From Buchnera aphidicola str. Bp (Baizongia pistaciae) (GTDB taxonomy: Bacteria; Pseudomonadota; Gammaproteobacteria; Enterobacterales; Enterobacteriaceae), in assembly GCF_000007725.1 (NCBI RefSeq), contig NC_004545.1, positions 248,001 through 312,000 on the forward strand: a DNA stretch of 64,000 nt, in the 5' to 3' direction. The position numbers were made by a program, and so were the translations under genes. Position 1 is the first letter of the stretch. Every line of letters starts with the position of its first letter. The notes beneath the pieces were generated by a model. The model searched no databases and was not told the origin of the DNA. It was given only the letters and a program-made list of their open reading frames with translations. Positions 18,852-28,924 of this stretch are shown piece by piece.

Positions 18852-18924
18852 GCCAAATTAAAGATGAATTAAGTAGCATTTAGCTTTTATTAAAGTATTG
18901 TTCTTGTTTTTTTTTGAGAACTTA

Positions 18925-20485
<1,561 letters not shown>

Positions 20486-20517
20486 AAAATAAAATAGTAA
20501 TCTTTGATTTTTAGGTT

Positions 20518-20540
20518 GTGCCCACATGAATTTTCTGATA
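20518..20540 (+). repeat. right arm of the 16S precursor processing stem
   Basis: Perfect 23-base reverse complement of the leader segment at 18829-18851. It lies 32 bases past the 16S 3-prime end and ends two bases before tRNA-Ile. An RNase III cut here would release pre-16S from the downstream tRNA part of the transcript. Confidence 0.85.
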
Positions 20541-20542
20541 AA

Positions 20543-20617
20543 AGGCTTGTAGCTCAGCTTGGTCAGAGCGCACCCCTGATAAGGGTGAGGTCGGTGGTTC
20601 AATTCCACTCAGGCCTA
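20543..20617 (+). tRNA. tRNA-Ile (GAT anticodon)
   Basis: Cloverleaf of 75 bases: acceptor aggcttg/caggcct, anticodon arm caccc-ctgataa-gggtg with anticodon GAT, and T arm with ggttcaatt. It is almost identical to E. coli rrn-spacer tRNA-Ile. CCA is not encoded (tta follows the discriminator A), so it must be added enzymatically. Confidence 0.96.
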
Positions 20618-20664
20618 TTACAAGTTTCTTCTAAATAAATGATTAACTTTATTAGAAACAATAA

Positions 20665-20737
20665 GGGGTTATAGCTCAGCTGGGAGAGCGCTTGCTTTGC
20701 ACGCAAGAGGTCAGCGGTTCGATCCCGCTTAACTCCA
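20665..20737 (+). tRNA. tRNA-Ala (TGC anticodon)
   Basis: Cloverleaf of 73 bases: acceptor ggggtta/taactcc, anticodon loop ctttgcac with anticodon TGC, and T loop ggttcgatcc. It matches the E. coli rrn spacer tRNA-Ala. CCA is not encoded. It ends 12 bases before the stop of the opposing gloB and is the last element of the truncated rrn unit. Confidence 0.96.
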
Positions 20738-20749
20738 AATGTATTATAT

Positions 20750-21499
20750 TTAACTTTTATCTTTTATTTTTCTTAAGTAAATAAAAAAATTTAATGAAAA
20801 ACTTAAATCATTATGTATTTTAACTTGATGTCTTAAGTTCGTATTATTTAGTTGAAGAAAGGGATTTATTTTTTTTTCAATTTTTAAAGTACTTGGTAGT
20901 GTACATTGTGTTTTTGATTTTTTGATGTTATTGTAGTAATTTAGTATGTTTAAGTTTTTTGGAAATATTTTTTTAAAAAATTCTAAATTAGATCTAGTAT
21001 ATTCATGGGAGCAATATATCAATGTATCATTAGGTAATTTAGATATTGTTCTTAAGGAATTATACATTTTTATCATCATTCCATTTTTAACCCTCCCGCA
21101 CCCCCCTGAAAATATGCTATCGCCACAAAATAAAAATGGAGGACAATAGTATGCAGTATGTCCATTAGTATGTCCTGGAGTAGGTATAATATAAAATTTT
21201 GTATTTAATATTTCAATAGTATTTCGATTATCTATTAGGTTTTTCGTTCCGCAAAATTGTGTTTCTAATGGTCCATAAATAGATATTTCTGGATATTTAT
21301 ATAATAAATTTTTAACACCTTGTATATGATCAAGGTGATTGTGTGTTAGCAAAATAATTTTAGGATTCAAATTTAATTTTTTTATCTTTTTAATTACAGA
21401 ATTAGATTCACCTGGATCAATGATAATACAATCTTTACTTGAATTAAACATTATCCATACATAATTATCAAATAATACCTTAGTAAAAATTATTTTCAT
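20750..21499 (-). CDS. gloB: hydroxyacylglutathione hydrolase (glyoxalase II)
   Basis: Hydrolyses S-lactoylglutathione to lactate and glutathione, completing methylglyoxal detoxification. It is a metallo-beta-lactamase fold protein of 249 residues (E. coli 251). The binuclear metal site motif is intact as THNHLDH near residue 52, with the further ligands in TPGHTNGHTAYY, FCGDSIFSGGCGR and CSHEYT. The C-terminal substrate-binding helices are diverged. It is in E. coli order with rnhA and dnaQ and opposes the tRNA-Ala gene. Confidence 0.95.
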   Translation of the reverse strand: MKIIFTKVLFDNYVWIMFNSSKDCIIIDPGESNSVIKKIKKLNLNPKIILLTHNHLDHIQGVKNLLYKYPEISIYGPLETQFCGTKNLIDNRNTIEILNTKFYIIPTPGHTNGHTAYYCPPFLFCGDSIFSGGCGRVKNGMMIKMYNSLRTISKLPNDTLIYCSHEYTRSNLEFFKKIFPKNLNILNYYNNIKKSKTQCTLPSTLKIEKKINPFLQLNNTNLRHQVKIHNDLSFSLNFFIYLRKIKDKS

Positions 21500-21552
21500 A
21501 TTAATTCATTTATTTCCTCAATATTTTTAAAGTGATATGTAGGTATACAATA

Positions 21553-22014
21553 TTATAAAATGTACCCGAAATCTTTTAAAGTAGGAAATTTTGCTGATTC
21601 GCGAGCTAAGTGATCACATTGTTCGTTTTTTTTATTTCCAGAATGACTTTTAATCCATTTCCAAGTCACTTGATGTAAGTTTAAAGATTTTTCTAAGCGT
21701 AACCACAAATCAACATTTTTAACATAAGTTTTTCTCGAAGTTTTCCATCCTTTTGTTTTCCAATTCTTAATCCAATATAAAATACCTTTTTGAACATATT
21801 GACTATCTGTTGATATTGTAATACAACATGGTTGTTTAAGTGATTCGGTAGCTACAATGATTCCCATTAATTCCATTCGATTATTAGTTGTTAAGTAAAA
21901 TCCAGAACTAGATATATTTTCATATTCTAAATGTTGTATAATAAAACTATATCCTCCTGGTCCTGGATTTCCTAAACACGATCCATCAGAAAATATTTTA
22001 ATAGTTTTTAACAT
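21553..22014 (-). CDS. rnhA: ribonuclease HI
   Basis: Cleaves RNA in RNA-DNA hybrids (R-loops, primers). All four carboxylate ligands are visible in IFSDGSCLGNPG, NNRMELMG, ISTDSQYV and QCDHLARESA, and the basic handle region WIKNWKTKGWKTSRKTYVKN is present. Length is 153 residues against 155 in E. coli. It is divergent from dnaQ with a short shared upstream region of 49 bp, as in E. coli. Confidence 0.97.
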   Translation of the reverse strand: MLKTIKIFSDGSCLGNPGPGGYSFIIQHLEYENISSSGFYLTTNNRMELMGIIVATESLKQPCCITISTDSQYVQKGILYWIKNWKTKGWKTSRKTYVKNVDLWLRLEKSLNLHQVTWKWIKSHSGNKKNEQCDHLARESAKFPTLKDFGYIL

Positions 22015-22063
22015 AATGTGTTTTCTCTATTTAACTTATATAATTAACTATTTATACAAAAAT

Positions 22064-22801
22064 ATGAAAAAATATGATAGAAAAATTGTTTTAGACATTG
22101 AAACTACTGGTATGAATCCTGCTGGGTGTTTTTATAAAAATCACAAAATTATTGAAATTGGAGCTGTGGAAATGATAAATAACGTTTTTACTGGTAATAA
22201 TTTTCACAGTTATATTCAACCCAATAGATTAATTGATAAACAATCTTTTAAAATTCATGGAATAACAGATAACTTTTTATTAGATAAACCAAAATTTCAT
22301 GAAATTTCAGTAAAGTTTTTAGAATATATTACAAATTCTGATTTAATTATTCATAATGCAAAATTTGACGTAGGTTTTATAAATTATGAGTTAAATATGA
22401 TCAATAGTGACAAACGAAAAATATCTGATTATTGTAATGTTGTTGATACTTTGCCATTAGCTAGACAATTATTTCCAGGAAAAAAAAATAGCTTAGATGC
22501 TTTATGTAATCGATATAAAATAAATGTTAGTCATCGAGATTTCCATAGTGCGTTAATTGATGCAAAATTATTAGCTAAAGTATATACATTTATGACTAGT
22601 TTTCAACAGTCAATTTCAATTTTTGATAAAAATAGTAATTTGAATTCTATTCAAAAAAATGCAAAACTAGATTCTAGAGTTCCTTTTCGATCAACATTAT
22701 TACTAGCAACTAAAGATGAACTTCAACAGCACATGAAATATTTAAAATATGTAAAACAAGAAACAGGAAATTGTGTTTGGCTTGAAGATAAATATAATTA
22801 A
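22064..22801 (+). CDS. dnaQ: DNA polymerase III epsilon subunit (proofreading exonuclease)
   Basis: 3-prime to 5-prime exonuclease of the replicase core. Exo I motif LDIETTGMN with its metal Asp and Glu, exo II region LIIHNAKFDVGFINYE, and exo III region HRDFHSALIDAKLLAKVY are all present. I chose the ATG at 22064 (MKKYDRKIVLDIE) instead of the longer frame from 22016. It matches the E. coli N-terminal length and leaves room for the rnhA/dnaQ promoters. The C-terminal alpha-binding tail is kept (245 residues, E. coli 243). Confidence 0.95.
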   Translation: MKKYDRKIVLDIETTGMNPAGCFYKNHKIIEIGAVEMINNVFTGNNFHSYIQPNRLIDKQSFKIHGITDNFLLDKPKFHEISVKFLEYITNSDLIIHNAKFDVGFINYELNMINSDKRKISDYCNVVDTLPLARQLFPGKKNSLDALCNRYKINVSHRDFHSALIDAKLLAKVYTFMTSFQQSISIFDKNSNLNSIQKNAKLDSRVPFRSTLLLATKDELQQHMKYLKYVKQETGNCVWLEDKYN

Positions 22802-22887
22802 ACTATATTGACACTTCTCACATTAAATTATACAATGAATAAAATCAAATAGATAGTTTAGATTATCTACAGTAGTATATTTTAAAA

Positions 22888-22961
22888 GGTGCGGTAGTTC
22901 AGATGGTTAGAATACTGGCCTGTCACGCCGGGGGTCGCGGGTTCAAGTCCCGTCCGCACCG
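22888..22961 (+). tRNA. tRNA-Asp (GTC anticodon)
   Basis: Cloverleaf of 74 bases: acceptor ggtgcgg/ccgcacc with discriminator G, anticodon loop cctgtcac with anticodon GTC, and T arm cgggttcaagtcccg. It matches E. coli aspV, which likewise follows dnaQ. CCA is not encoded. Confidence 0.96.
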
Positions 22962-23003
22962 TATTACGTAGCACATTATATTTAGATTTTAAAACGTTTA
23001 ACA

Positions 23004-23046
23004 AAAATTTTAAAACAAAAGTCTTAGTTTTTTGTTTTAAAATTTT
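23004..23046 (+). terminator. 17-bp inverted repeat after tRNA-Asp
   Basis: Perfect 17-base arms (23004-23020 and 23030-23046) around a 9-base loop, 42 bases past the tRNA-Asp end, followed by a short T-rich run. The stem is almost all A-T with one G-C pair. It is the longest perfect hairpin I saw outside the rRNA stem and is best read as the tRNA terminator. Confidence 0.5.
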
Positions 23047-23228
23047 AGTTTTTAAAATTGAGTAGTAGATAATAATTAAATGTTCATGAATATTTATTCT
23101 TTTTGTGATATAAATTATTTATTTTTAAATGATTTTGAAACGTAGTAACGTGATCATAATAGCATAAATTTTATAGATATTATCTGTTTTTATAAATAGG
23201 TATACCATTTTGTAGTTGCAGGACTATT

Positions 23229-23690
23229 ATGAGTAAGAAATATATCGTTACTTGGGATATGCTACAAATTTATGCTAGAGAATTAGCCCAAAAGCTATTA
23301 CCTGTTAATCAATGGAAAGGAATTATTGCAGTTAGTCGTGGTGGTTTAATTCCGTCTGCGTTGTTAGCAAGAGAATTAAATATTCGATTTGTAGATACTA
23401 TTTGCGTGTCCAGTTACGATCATAATCGTTTACGTGACTTAAAAATATTAAAGTATGCAGCTGGAAACAGTTCTCAAATTATTATTGTAGATGATTTAGT
23501 AGATACAGGTGGAACTGGAAAAATAATTCGAAATTTGTATCCTAAAGCAAAGTTTGTAACTATCTTTGCCAAACCCATGGGTAAATTATTAGTAGACGAA
23601 TATATTATAGATATACCACAAAAAGTGTGGATTGAGCAACCTTGGGATATGGGAGTTACTTATCAATCTCCTTTGGTAAGAGATTTGTGA
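23229..23690 (+). CDS. gpt: xanthine-guanine phosphoribosyltransferase
   Basis: Purine salvage enzyme converting guanine and xanthine (and hypoxanthine weakly) with PRPP to nucleotides. At 153 residues it is about the E. coli length (152) and very similar: [17 protein letters not shown] at the start, [17 protein letters not shown], the PRPP-binding loop [12 protein letters not shown], and [10 protein letters not shown] near the end. It suggests that host purine bases are salvaged. It follows tRNA-Asp with about 270 bp between. Confidence 0.97.
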   Translation: MSKKYIVTWDMLQIYARELAQKLLPVNQWKGIIAVSRGGLIPSALLARELNIRFVDTICVSSYDHNRLRDLKILKYAAGNSSQIIIVDDLVDTGGTGKIIRNLYPKAKFVTIFAKPMGKLLVDEYIIDIPQKVWIEQPWDMGVTYQSPLVRDL

Positions 23691-23814
23691 TTGATCTTTA
23701 ATTATTAAATCTATTTTAGAGATATTTCAGCTAATAAATTAATAAGTAAATTTTGTAACAATAATTATGATTATGTTAATGTAAAATGAATTATACGGAT
23801 GGAAATTTTAAATT

Positions 23815-24411
23815 ATGAATATAGATAATGATTTATTAAGTAAAAATAAAGAAGCAAAAGTCGTATCTGAAAATTCTACCGTCGAAATAAATGATGTTAC
23901 TAATAGTGATAGTAAAAATACTGATAACGATTTTCAAACAGAAGAATTAAATAATTTCGAGAAAATTTTTTTAAATTTAAATTCTGATTTGTTAAATCAA
24001 CAATTGTTAGTTAAAAATAATCTTAAACTGTACAAAATAAGAGCGGAAAAAGAAATTAATCGTGCTTATAAATTTTCTTTAAAAAGTTTTATTTCTTCGT
24101 TGTTTCCTGTTATTGATAGTATGGAATACGCCTTAAATTTATTCAAAAAAGATGATAAAATATTATGTTTAATTTTTAATGAATTAGATAATGTTTCTCA
24201 ATCTTTAATGAATTTGTTAGTTAAATTCGGAGTTACGTCCATAAAAGATATTAATATTGCTTTTAATCCTGATATACATCAAGCTATAACTACACAAGTA
24301 TCTAAAGATATTAAAAATAATTATGTTATTTCAATTATGCAAAAAGGTTATCTATTATACGATAGATTATTACGTCCTGCGATGGTTATTGTTTCTAAAA
24401 ATGATATTTAA
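23815..24411 (+). CDS. grpE: GrpE nucleotide exchange factor for DnaK
   Basis: Drives ADP release from DnaK in the heat-shock chaperone cycle. The 198-residue protein (197 in E. coli) has an acidic, low-complexity N-terminus, a long coiled-coil segment (about 55-100) with [20 protein letters not shown], and a C-terminal beta-domain with [16 protein letters not shown] and DIHQAITTQ. Sequence identity is modest, but the GrpE pattern is clear. No sigma-32-type promoter could be picked out upstream. It converges with rnfH, leaving only 13 bases between stops. Confidence 0.93.
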
Positions 24412-24424
24412 TTATATACTTTTG

Positions 24425-24685
24425 TTATTTAAGTTTACGATTTATTTTTTGTTTTCTCAGTTCTCTTGGATTTATTTTTAACGGTCTATAAATTTCAAGT
24501 CTATCTTTGTTATTTAAAATATGATTAAGTGATACTAATTCACCATAAATTCCAATTTTATTATTTTTTTTTATATTAATTTGTAATATTTTTAGAGCTT
24601 CATGAACTGGAGTGCCTATGTTTAGTTTAATTTTTTTAACATGCTGAATTTTATTTGTAAAATATACAATTGTAATTGTGATCAT
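24425..24685 (-). CDS. rnfH: RnfH/UPF0125 ubiquitin-like protein
   Basis: Small beta-grasp protein of 86 residues, similar along its length to E. coli RnfH. Conserved parts are ITIVYFTNKIQHVKKIKL, GTPVHEALKI, NKIGIYGELVSLN and the strongly kept LEIYRPLKINPRELRKQK. Its biochemical role is not established; the family often sits next to smpB and ratA or in rnf clusters. Here ratA is missing and smpB follows, divergently, 150 bp away. Confidence 0.88.
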   Translation of the reverse strand: MITITIVYFTNKIQHVKKIKLNIGTPVHEALKILQINIKKNNKIGIYGELVSLNHILNNKDRLEIYRPLKINPRELRKQKINRKLK

Positions 24686-24835
24686 TAAGTTTAAAGAAAT
24701 AAAAATTTAAGTTTAACTAAAATTTTCTCATACTACAGAAAATATTCAATTTTGTAAATAAAAATTTTTTAACTTTAAGTAATAAATAATAAAGTGTGAT
24801 ACTAAAATAAGTGTTAATAAAATTGATAATATACT

Positions 24836-25312
24836 ATGAAAAGAAATAGTAATAGAAAACCTAATGAAATTTGTATTAATCGAAAAGCTAAGTACAGTTT
24901 TTCTATAAAAGAAACATTTGAAGCTGGAATAGTATTGTTAGGTTGGGAGGTAAAATCAGTACGATGTGGAAAGATTAATATTTCAAATAGTTACATTTCT
25001 TTAAAAAATGGTGAAATGTATCTAGTTAATTCTCAATTTGATCCAATTTCTAAATCAAACTTATATATAACGTATGAATGTAATAGAATAAAAAAAATAT
25101 TGTTACGCAAACGTGAAATTACATATTTATATAGTAAATTATATAAAAGTCACTTAACTATTATTGTGTTGTCTATTTTTTTTAAAAAACAATGGTGTAA
25201 AGTTAAGATTGGTATAGCAAAAGGTAAAACAATAAAAGATAAACGTGAACATAAGAAATTAAGTGAGTGGAAAAAAACACAAAATAGATTTGTAAAACGA
25301 ATTCGTCATTAG
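24836..25312 (+). CDS. smpB: SsrA-binding protein SmpB
   Basis: Binds tmRNA and brings it to stalled ribosomes for trans-translation. The 158-residue product (160 in E. coli) has the OB-barrel with NRKAKYSFSIKETFEAGIVL and LLGWEVKSVRCGKINISNSY, plus the basic C-terminal tail KGKTIKDKREHKKLSEWKK that reaches the decoding centre. The tmRNA gene is not in this window. Confidence 0.96.
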   Translation: MKRNSNRKPNEICINRKAKYSFSIKETFEAGIVLLGWEVKSVRCGKINISNSYISLKNGEMYLVNSQFDPISKSNLYITYECNRIKKILLRKREITYLYSKLYKSHLTIIVLSIFFKKQWCKVKIGIAKGKTIKDKREHKKLSEWKKTQNRFVKRIRH

Positions 25313-25379
25313 GACAATTTATTATTAAGAAGTATTCGTTTAGTATAAGGATTATATATTAATATGAAGTACGTTTTTT

Positions 25380-25868
25380 ATGCATGATAGTGACAAATAT
25401 TTTATGAAATGCGCTATATTTTTAGCTAAGATTTCTGAAATGATAGGAGAAGTTCCTGTTGGTGCAGTATTAGTTTTTAATAATACTATTATTGGAAAGG
25501 GGTTAAATAGTTCTATTTTAAATCATGATCCTACTGCTCATGCTGAAATAAAAGCATTACGTAATGGAGCAAAATTTTTAAAAAATTATCGTTTATTGCA
25601 TACAACTTTATATGTAACGTTAGAACCATGTATTATGTGTTATGGTGCCATTATTCATAGCAGAATTTCTCGTTTAGTGTTTGGTGCTAAATATAAAAAT
25701 TTACAAAAATATATTTGTTGCAAAAATCATTTTTTTATAAATAAGAATTTTCGAAAAATATCAATTACACAAGAAGTACTTGAATCTGAATGTTCAAATT
25801 TATTAAGTTCTTTTTTTAAACGTAAAAGAAAGATAGCAACGAAATATTTTAATAACAATATTATTTAA
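25380..25868 (+). CDS. tadA: tRNA adenosine(34) deaminase
   Basis: Converts adenosine 34 of tRNA-Arg(ACG) to inosine. It is a zinc-dependent cytidine-deaminase-fold enzyme of 162 residues. The zinc ligands and catalytic Glu are in TAHAEIKAL and LEPCIMCYGAI. VPVGAVLVFNNTIIGKG marks the N-terminal strand pair. It converges with acpS, with 64 bases between stops. The gene order tadA/acpS/era/rnc/lepB/lepA is the E. coli order with pdxJ and recO missing. Confidence 0.96.
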   Translation: MHDSDKYFMKCAIFLAKISEMIGEVPVGAVLVFNNTIIGKGLNSSILNHDPTAHAEIKALRNGAKFLKNYRLLHTTLYVTLEPCIMCYGAIIHSRISRLVFGAKYKNLQKYICCKNHFFINKNFRKISITQEVLESECSNLLSSFFKRKRKIATKYFNNNII

Positions 25869-25932
25869 TCTAATTCATTACAAATATTTATTTAAGATAG
25901 ATAGTTACGTAAAGAAATATATCTAACTGTTT

Positions 25933-26319
25933 TTAATCTTCGAATATTACTATTGCACATACATATAATTTTTCGTCGCTTAAACTGACATGTGTGCTTT
26001 TTGTGTTCATAGCTTGAAGCATTTTTTTTGCTTGTTTTAAAAATTTTAAATAAGGTTTTCCATTTTTATCATGATGTAATTCAAGATCACTAAATTTTAG
26101 TCCATTTCTAATTCCTGTTCCTAATGCTTTTGATGCAGCTTCTTTAACAGAAAATCTATTTGCTAAAAATTTTGTGTAGTTTTGCTTACAATTAGGCAAA
26201 ATGTTTAATTCATAATTTGATAGTATTTTTTGAGAAAATTTTGTTCCTAATTTGTTTTTTATAATGCGTTTAATTCTTAAAATTGACAATATATCAATTC
26301 CTACACCAAGAATACTCAT
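25933..26319 (-). CDS. acpS: holo-ACP synthase
   Basis: Transfers 4-phosphopantetheine from CoA to acyl carrier protein. Both signature motifs are present: GVGIDILSILRIKRI with the metal Asp, and RFSVKEAASKALGTG with the metal Glu, about 50 residues later. Length is 128 residues (126 in E. coli). Its ATG overlaps the era stop by 4 bases, so the two are coupled. Retention fits the presence of FabZ, FabI, LipB and BioC, all of which use ACP substrates. Confidence 0.96.
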   Translation of the reverse strand: MSILGVGIDILSILRIKRIIKNKLGTKFSQKILSNYELNILPNCKQNYTKFLANRFSVKEAASKALGTGIRNGLKFSDLELHHDKNGKPYLKFLKQAKKMLQAMNTKSTHVSLSDEKLYVCAIVIFED

Positions 26320-27179
26320 AATGTTTTATTTTTTTTAATAACCTTTAATGATAAGTAAATTGATTTGTTAAAAAATTTTTCTAAAGCTTTTCGTGCTAAT
26401 GAACCACATAATTTTATTTTTTTTCCTTTACATCCAATAATTATTTTTTTATGTTGGGTGTTGTTTACTGAGATTACAGCTTCTATATAAGACGTTTTTA
26501 TATTTCTATCAATAATATTTTTGGTAGAAACTTGTATAGAATAGGGTAATTCATCACCTAAATATAATATTAGTTTTTCTCTAATAATTTCTGAAACAAT
26601 ACTTTTAATATCTAAATTAGTTTTTAAATCAAAAGGAAAAGTTGGCTTAGGTACAATTTTCAATTTGTTTTGAATTACTTTTGATAAAATATGAATATTT
26701 TCTCCTGTTTTTCCAGATATTGGGATTATTTCTTGAAACATATGTTTTTTGCTTAAAGTTAATATATGTGGTAGTAAATGTTCTTTTGATTTTATTTTAT
26801 CAATTTTGTTAATAATAGCAAATATTGGTTTTAAATATTTTTTAACTATATTTAGAATATATTCATCTTCATTAGTCCAACTAGTTTTTTCTAATATCAA
26901 AAATATAAACTGAATACTATGCATTAATGCCATTGTATTTCTGAAAGTTTTATTTTGATTTTTATAAACGTATTTTTTAGATATTCCAGGTGTATCAATA
27001 TAAATCAATTGATGTTGTAAACCTATATTCATAATACCAGTAATATTGCTTTGTGTAGTATGTTTCTTTTTAGAGACAATTGATATTTTGCTATTTATTA
27101 ATTTATTAATAATAGTAGATTTCCCGACATTTGGTTTTCCAATAATAACACTTGTTCCAGAAAAATATTTTTGTTTCAC
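26316..27179 (-). CDS. era: GTPase Era
   Basis: Ras-like GTPase that binds the 16S rRNA 3-prime end during 30S assembly. G1 [17 protein letters not shown]3 [10 protein letters not shown] and G4 INKID are intact, with the C-terminal KH domain showing [20 protein letters not shown]. It is 287 residues against 301 in E. coli; the C-terminal tail beyond the KH domain is trimmed. Overlaps with both neighbours are 4 bases (acpS, rnc), indicating one translation-coupled operon. Confidence 0.97.
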   Translation of the reverse strand: MKQKYFSGTSVIIGKPNVGKSTIINKLINSKISIVSKKKHTTQSNITGIMNIGLQHQLIYIDTPGISKKYVYKNQNKTFRNTMALMHSIQFIFLILEKTSWTNEDEYILNIVKKYLKPIFAIINKIDKIKSKEHLLPHILTLSKKHMFQEIIPISGKTGENIHILSKVIQNKLKIVPKPTFPFDLKTNLDIKSIVSEIIREKLILYLGDELPYSIQVSTKNIIDRNIKTSYIEAVISVNNTQHKKIIIGCKGKKIKLCGSLARKALEKFFNKSIYLSLKVIKKNKTL

Positions 27180-27856
27180 TCTATCCCCAATTTTATTAGT
27201 GCATTTTGTGCAGCTTCTTGTTCTGCTTTTCTTCGACTAGAACCAATACCTATTGTTTTTTCATTAATTCCGCTAATTTCGCAATAAATAGTAAACAATT
27301 GATTATGTGCTTCTCCATATACTTGTTCTACTAAATATGAAGGCAATGGTAAATGTTTAGACTGCAAATATTCTTGTAATCTCGTTTTTGGGTCTTTTTG
27401 GGTATCGCTAGGATTAATTGCTTTCAATCGGTTTTTATACCATTTTAAGATTAATTTTTCTATGGTTTTTAAGTTGCTATCTAAAAAAATACTACCAATA
27501 AGTGCTTCTACAGTGTTAGCAAGAATTGATTCTCTTCTAAAACCTCCACTTTTTAACTCTCCTTGTCCTAACTGAAGGTAATCTCCTAAATCAAATTCGT
27601 ATGCTATTTTAGCTAATGTATGACCTCTAACTAAAGTAGCTCTCATTCTACTCATATCTCCCTCGTTTACATGCGGAAAACAATGGTATAATGCATTAGC
27701 AATAACAAAACTTAAAATAGAATCACCTAAAAATTCCAATCTCTCATTATGCTTACTGTTTGCACTTCTATGAGTTAACGCTTGGATCAATAAATCTTTT
27801 TTAATAAATGTATATCCTAAAATTTTTTGTAATTTTTGTATTACAGTATGATTCAT
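27176..27856 (-). CDS. rnc: ribonuclease III
   Basis: Double-stranded RNA endonuclease that processes rRNA precursors. The catalytic signature [12 protein letters not shown] near residue 37, [14 protein letters not shown] near residue 113 and a C-terminal dsRBD ([20 protein letters not shown]) are intact. Length is 226 residues, identical to E. coli. A clear target in this window is the perfect 23-bp stem flanking the 16S gene (18829/20518). It overlaps era by 4 bases. Confidence 0.97.
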   Translation of the reverse strand: MNHTVIQKLQKILGYTFIKKDLLIQALTHRSANSKHNERLEFLGDSILSFVIANALYHCFPHVNEGDMSRMRATLVRGHTLAKIAYEFDLGDYLQLGQGELKSGGFRRESILANTVEALIGSIFLDSNLKTIEKLILKWYKNRLKAINPSDTQKDPKTRLQEYLQSKHLPLPSYLVEQVYGEAHNQLFTIYCEISGINEKTIGIGSSRRKAEQEAAQNALIKLGIE

Positions 27857-27956
27857 GTTATTGCCAATTATACTGATATAGTGATTAGTAAATAGTAATT
27901 AATTATAATAACGTTATTGTAAGAAATACTTATTTTATAAATTTTATTATTAAAAT

Positions 27957-28889
27957 TTAATAAATATTTCCAATTCTATCAAATTGAATACCTGTAGGCC
28001 ACTGCCCTTCTTTTTTTATTAAATGCATCCATATAAAAACTACTTTTCCTATTAAGTTTTTTTCTGGTACAAAACCCCAATATCGACTGTCCAAACTGTT
28101 GTCTCGATTATCACCTAAAACAAAATATTTATGTTTAGGTACTATCCAAGTTCCCTGTTTTTGACTAAATTGTTTAAAATATAGATCTTTTTGATCAATT
28201 AATTTTTTCTTAAAAAATATATTATACGCTATTTTTTCTATTTTTTCTTGGTACATTTCTAATTGTAATAAGTTGTTGTTTGAAGATTCTAACGAATGAA
28301 CATTGTTTAAAATTATATTATTTAACTTAAAATGTTTAGTAAAATCATTTGGTTTGATATATTTATAGTTTATAGAAATATTTTTTGTATGTTGTTCGTT
28401 GATATTATTGGGAGTAATTGTTAAACGTTTAGTTAATATATTGTAATTGATTTTATCTCCAGGTAAACCAACAATTCTTTTAACATAATTGATAGCATTA
28501 TTATTAGGATGTTTAAAAACAACTATATCACCTCGTTTTGGAGTATTTATGAAAACAATAACATTATTTGAAAATGGGTTTTTAATTCCATAAGAAAATT
28601 TTTTTACTAATATAAAATCTCCTGGTAATAATGTAGGCATCATAGATTCAGATGGAATTTGAAAGGGTTCGCAAATAAATGTACGTATTATAAATACTAT
28701 TATTAAAATGGGAAAAAAAGATGCAAAAGTTTGAACAACTTGTTTACTTTTATAATAAATTTTTGACTTCTTTATATTAAATGGAATTTTAGAATCTAGT
28801 AAGTTATGGGATAAAATTTTATTGATAATCCATAAAGTTCCAGTAATTAATGAAGATGCTAGTAAAAAACTTGACAGATAATTAGACAT
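27957..28889 (-). CDS. lepB: signal peptidase I
   Basis: Inner-membrane serine protease that removes signal peptides in the periplasm. Two N-terminal membrane segments (about 5-22 and 58-76) precede the catalytic Ser in QIPSESMMPTLLPGDFILV. The general base Lys lies in NAINYVKRIVGLPGD after KRGDIVVFKHP. The later box E motif is LGDNRDNSLDSRYWGFVP. Length is 310 residues (324 in E. coli). It lies between lepA and rnc as in E. coli. Confidence 0.97.
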   Translation of the reverse strand: MSNYLSSFLLASSLITGTLWIINKILSHNLLDSKIPFNIKKSKIYYKSKQVVQTFASFFPILIIVFIIRTFICEPFQIPSESMMPTLLPGDFILVKKFSYGIKNPFSNNVIVFINTPKRGDIVVFKHPNNNAINYVKRIVGLPGDKINYNILTKRLTITPNNINEQHTKNISINYKYIKPNDFTKHFKLNNIILNNVHSLESSNNNLLQLEMYQEKIEKIAYNIFFKKKLIDQKDLYFKQFSQKQGTWIVPKHKYFVLGDNRDNSLDSRYWGFVPEKNLIGKVVFIWMHLIKKEGQWPTGIQFDRIGNIY

Positions 28890-28924
28890 GATGTTCCGTT
28901 CTTATTAAGAGTATATCTTTCGTA

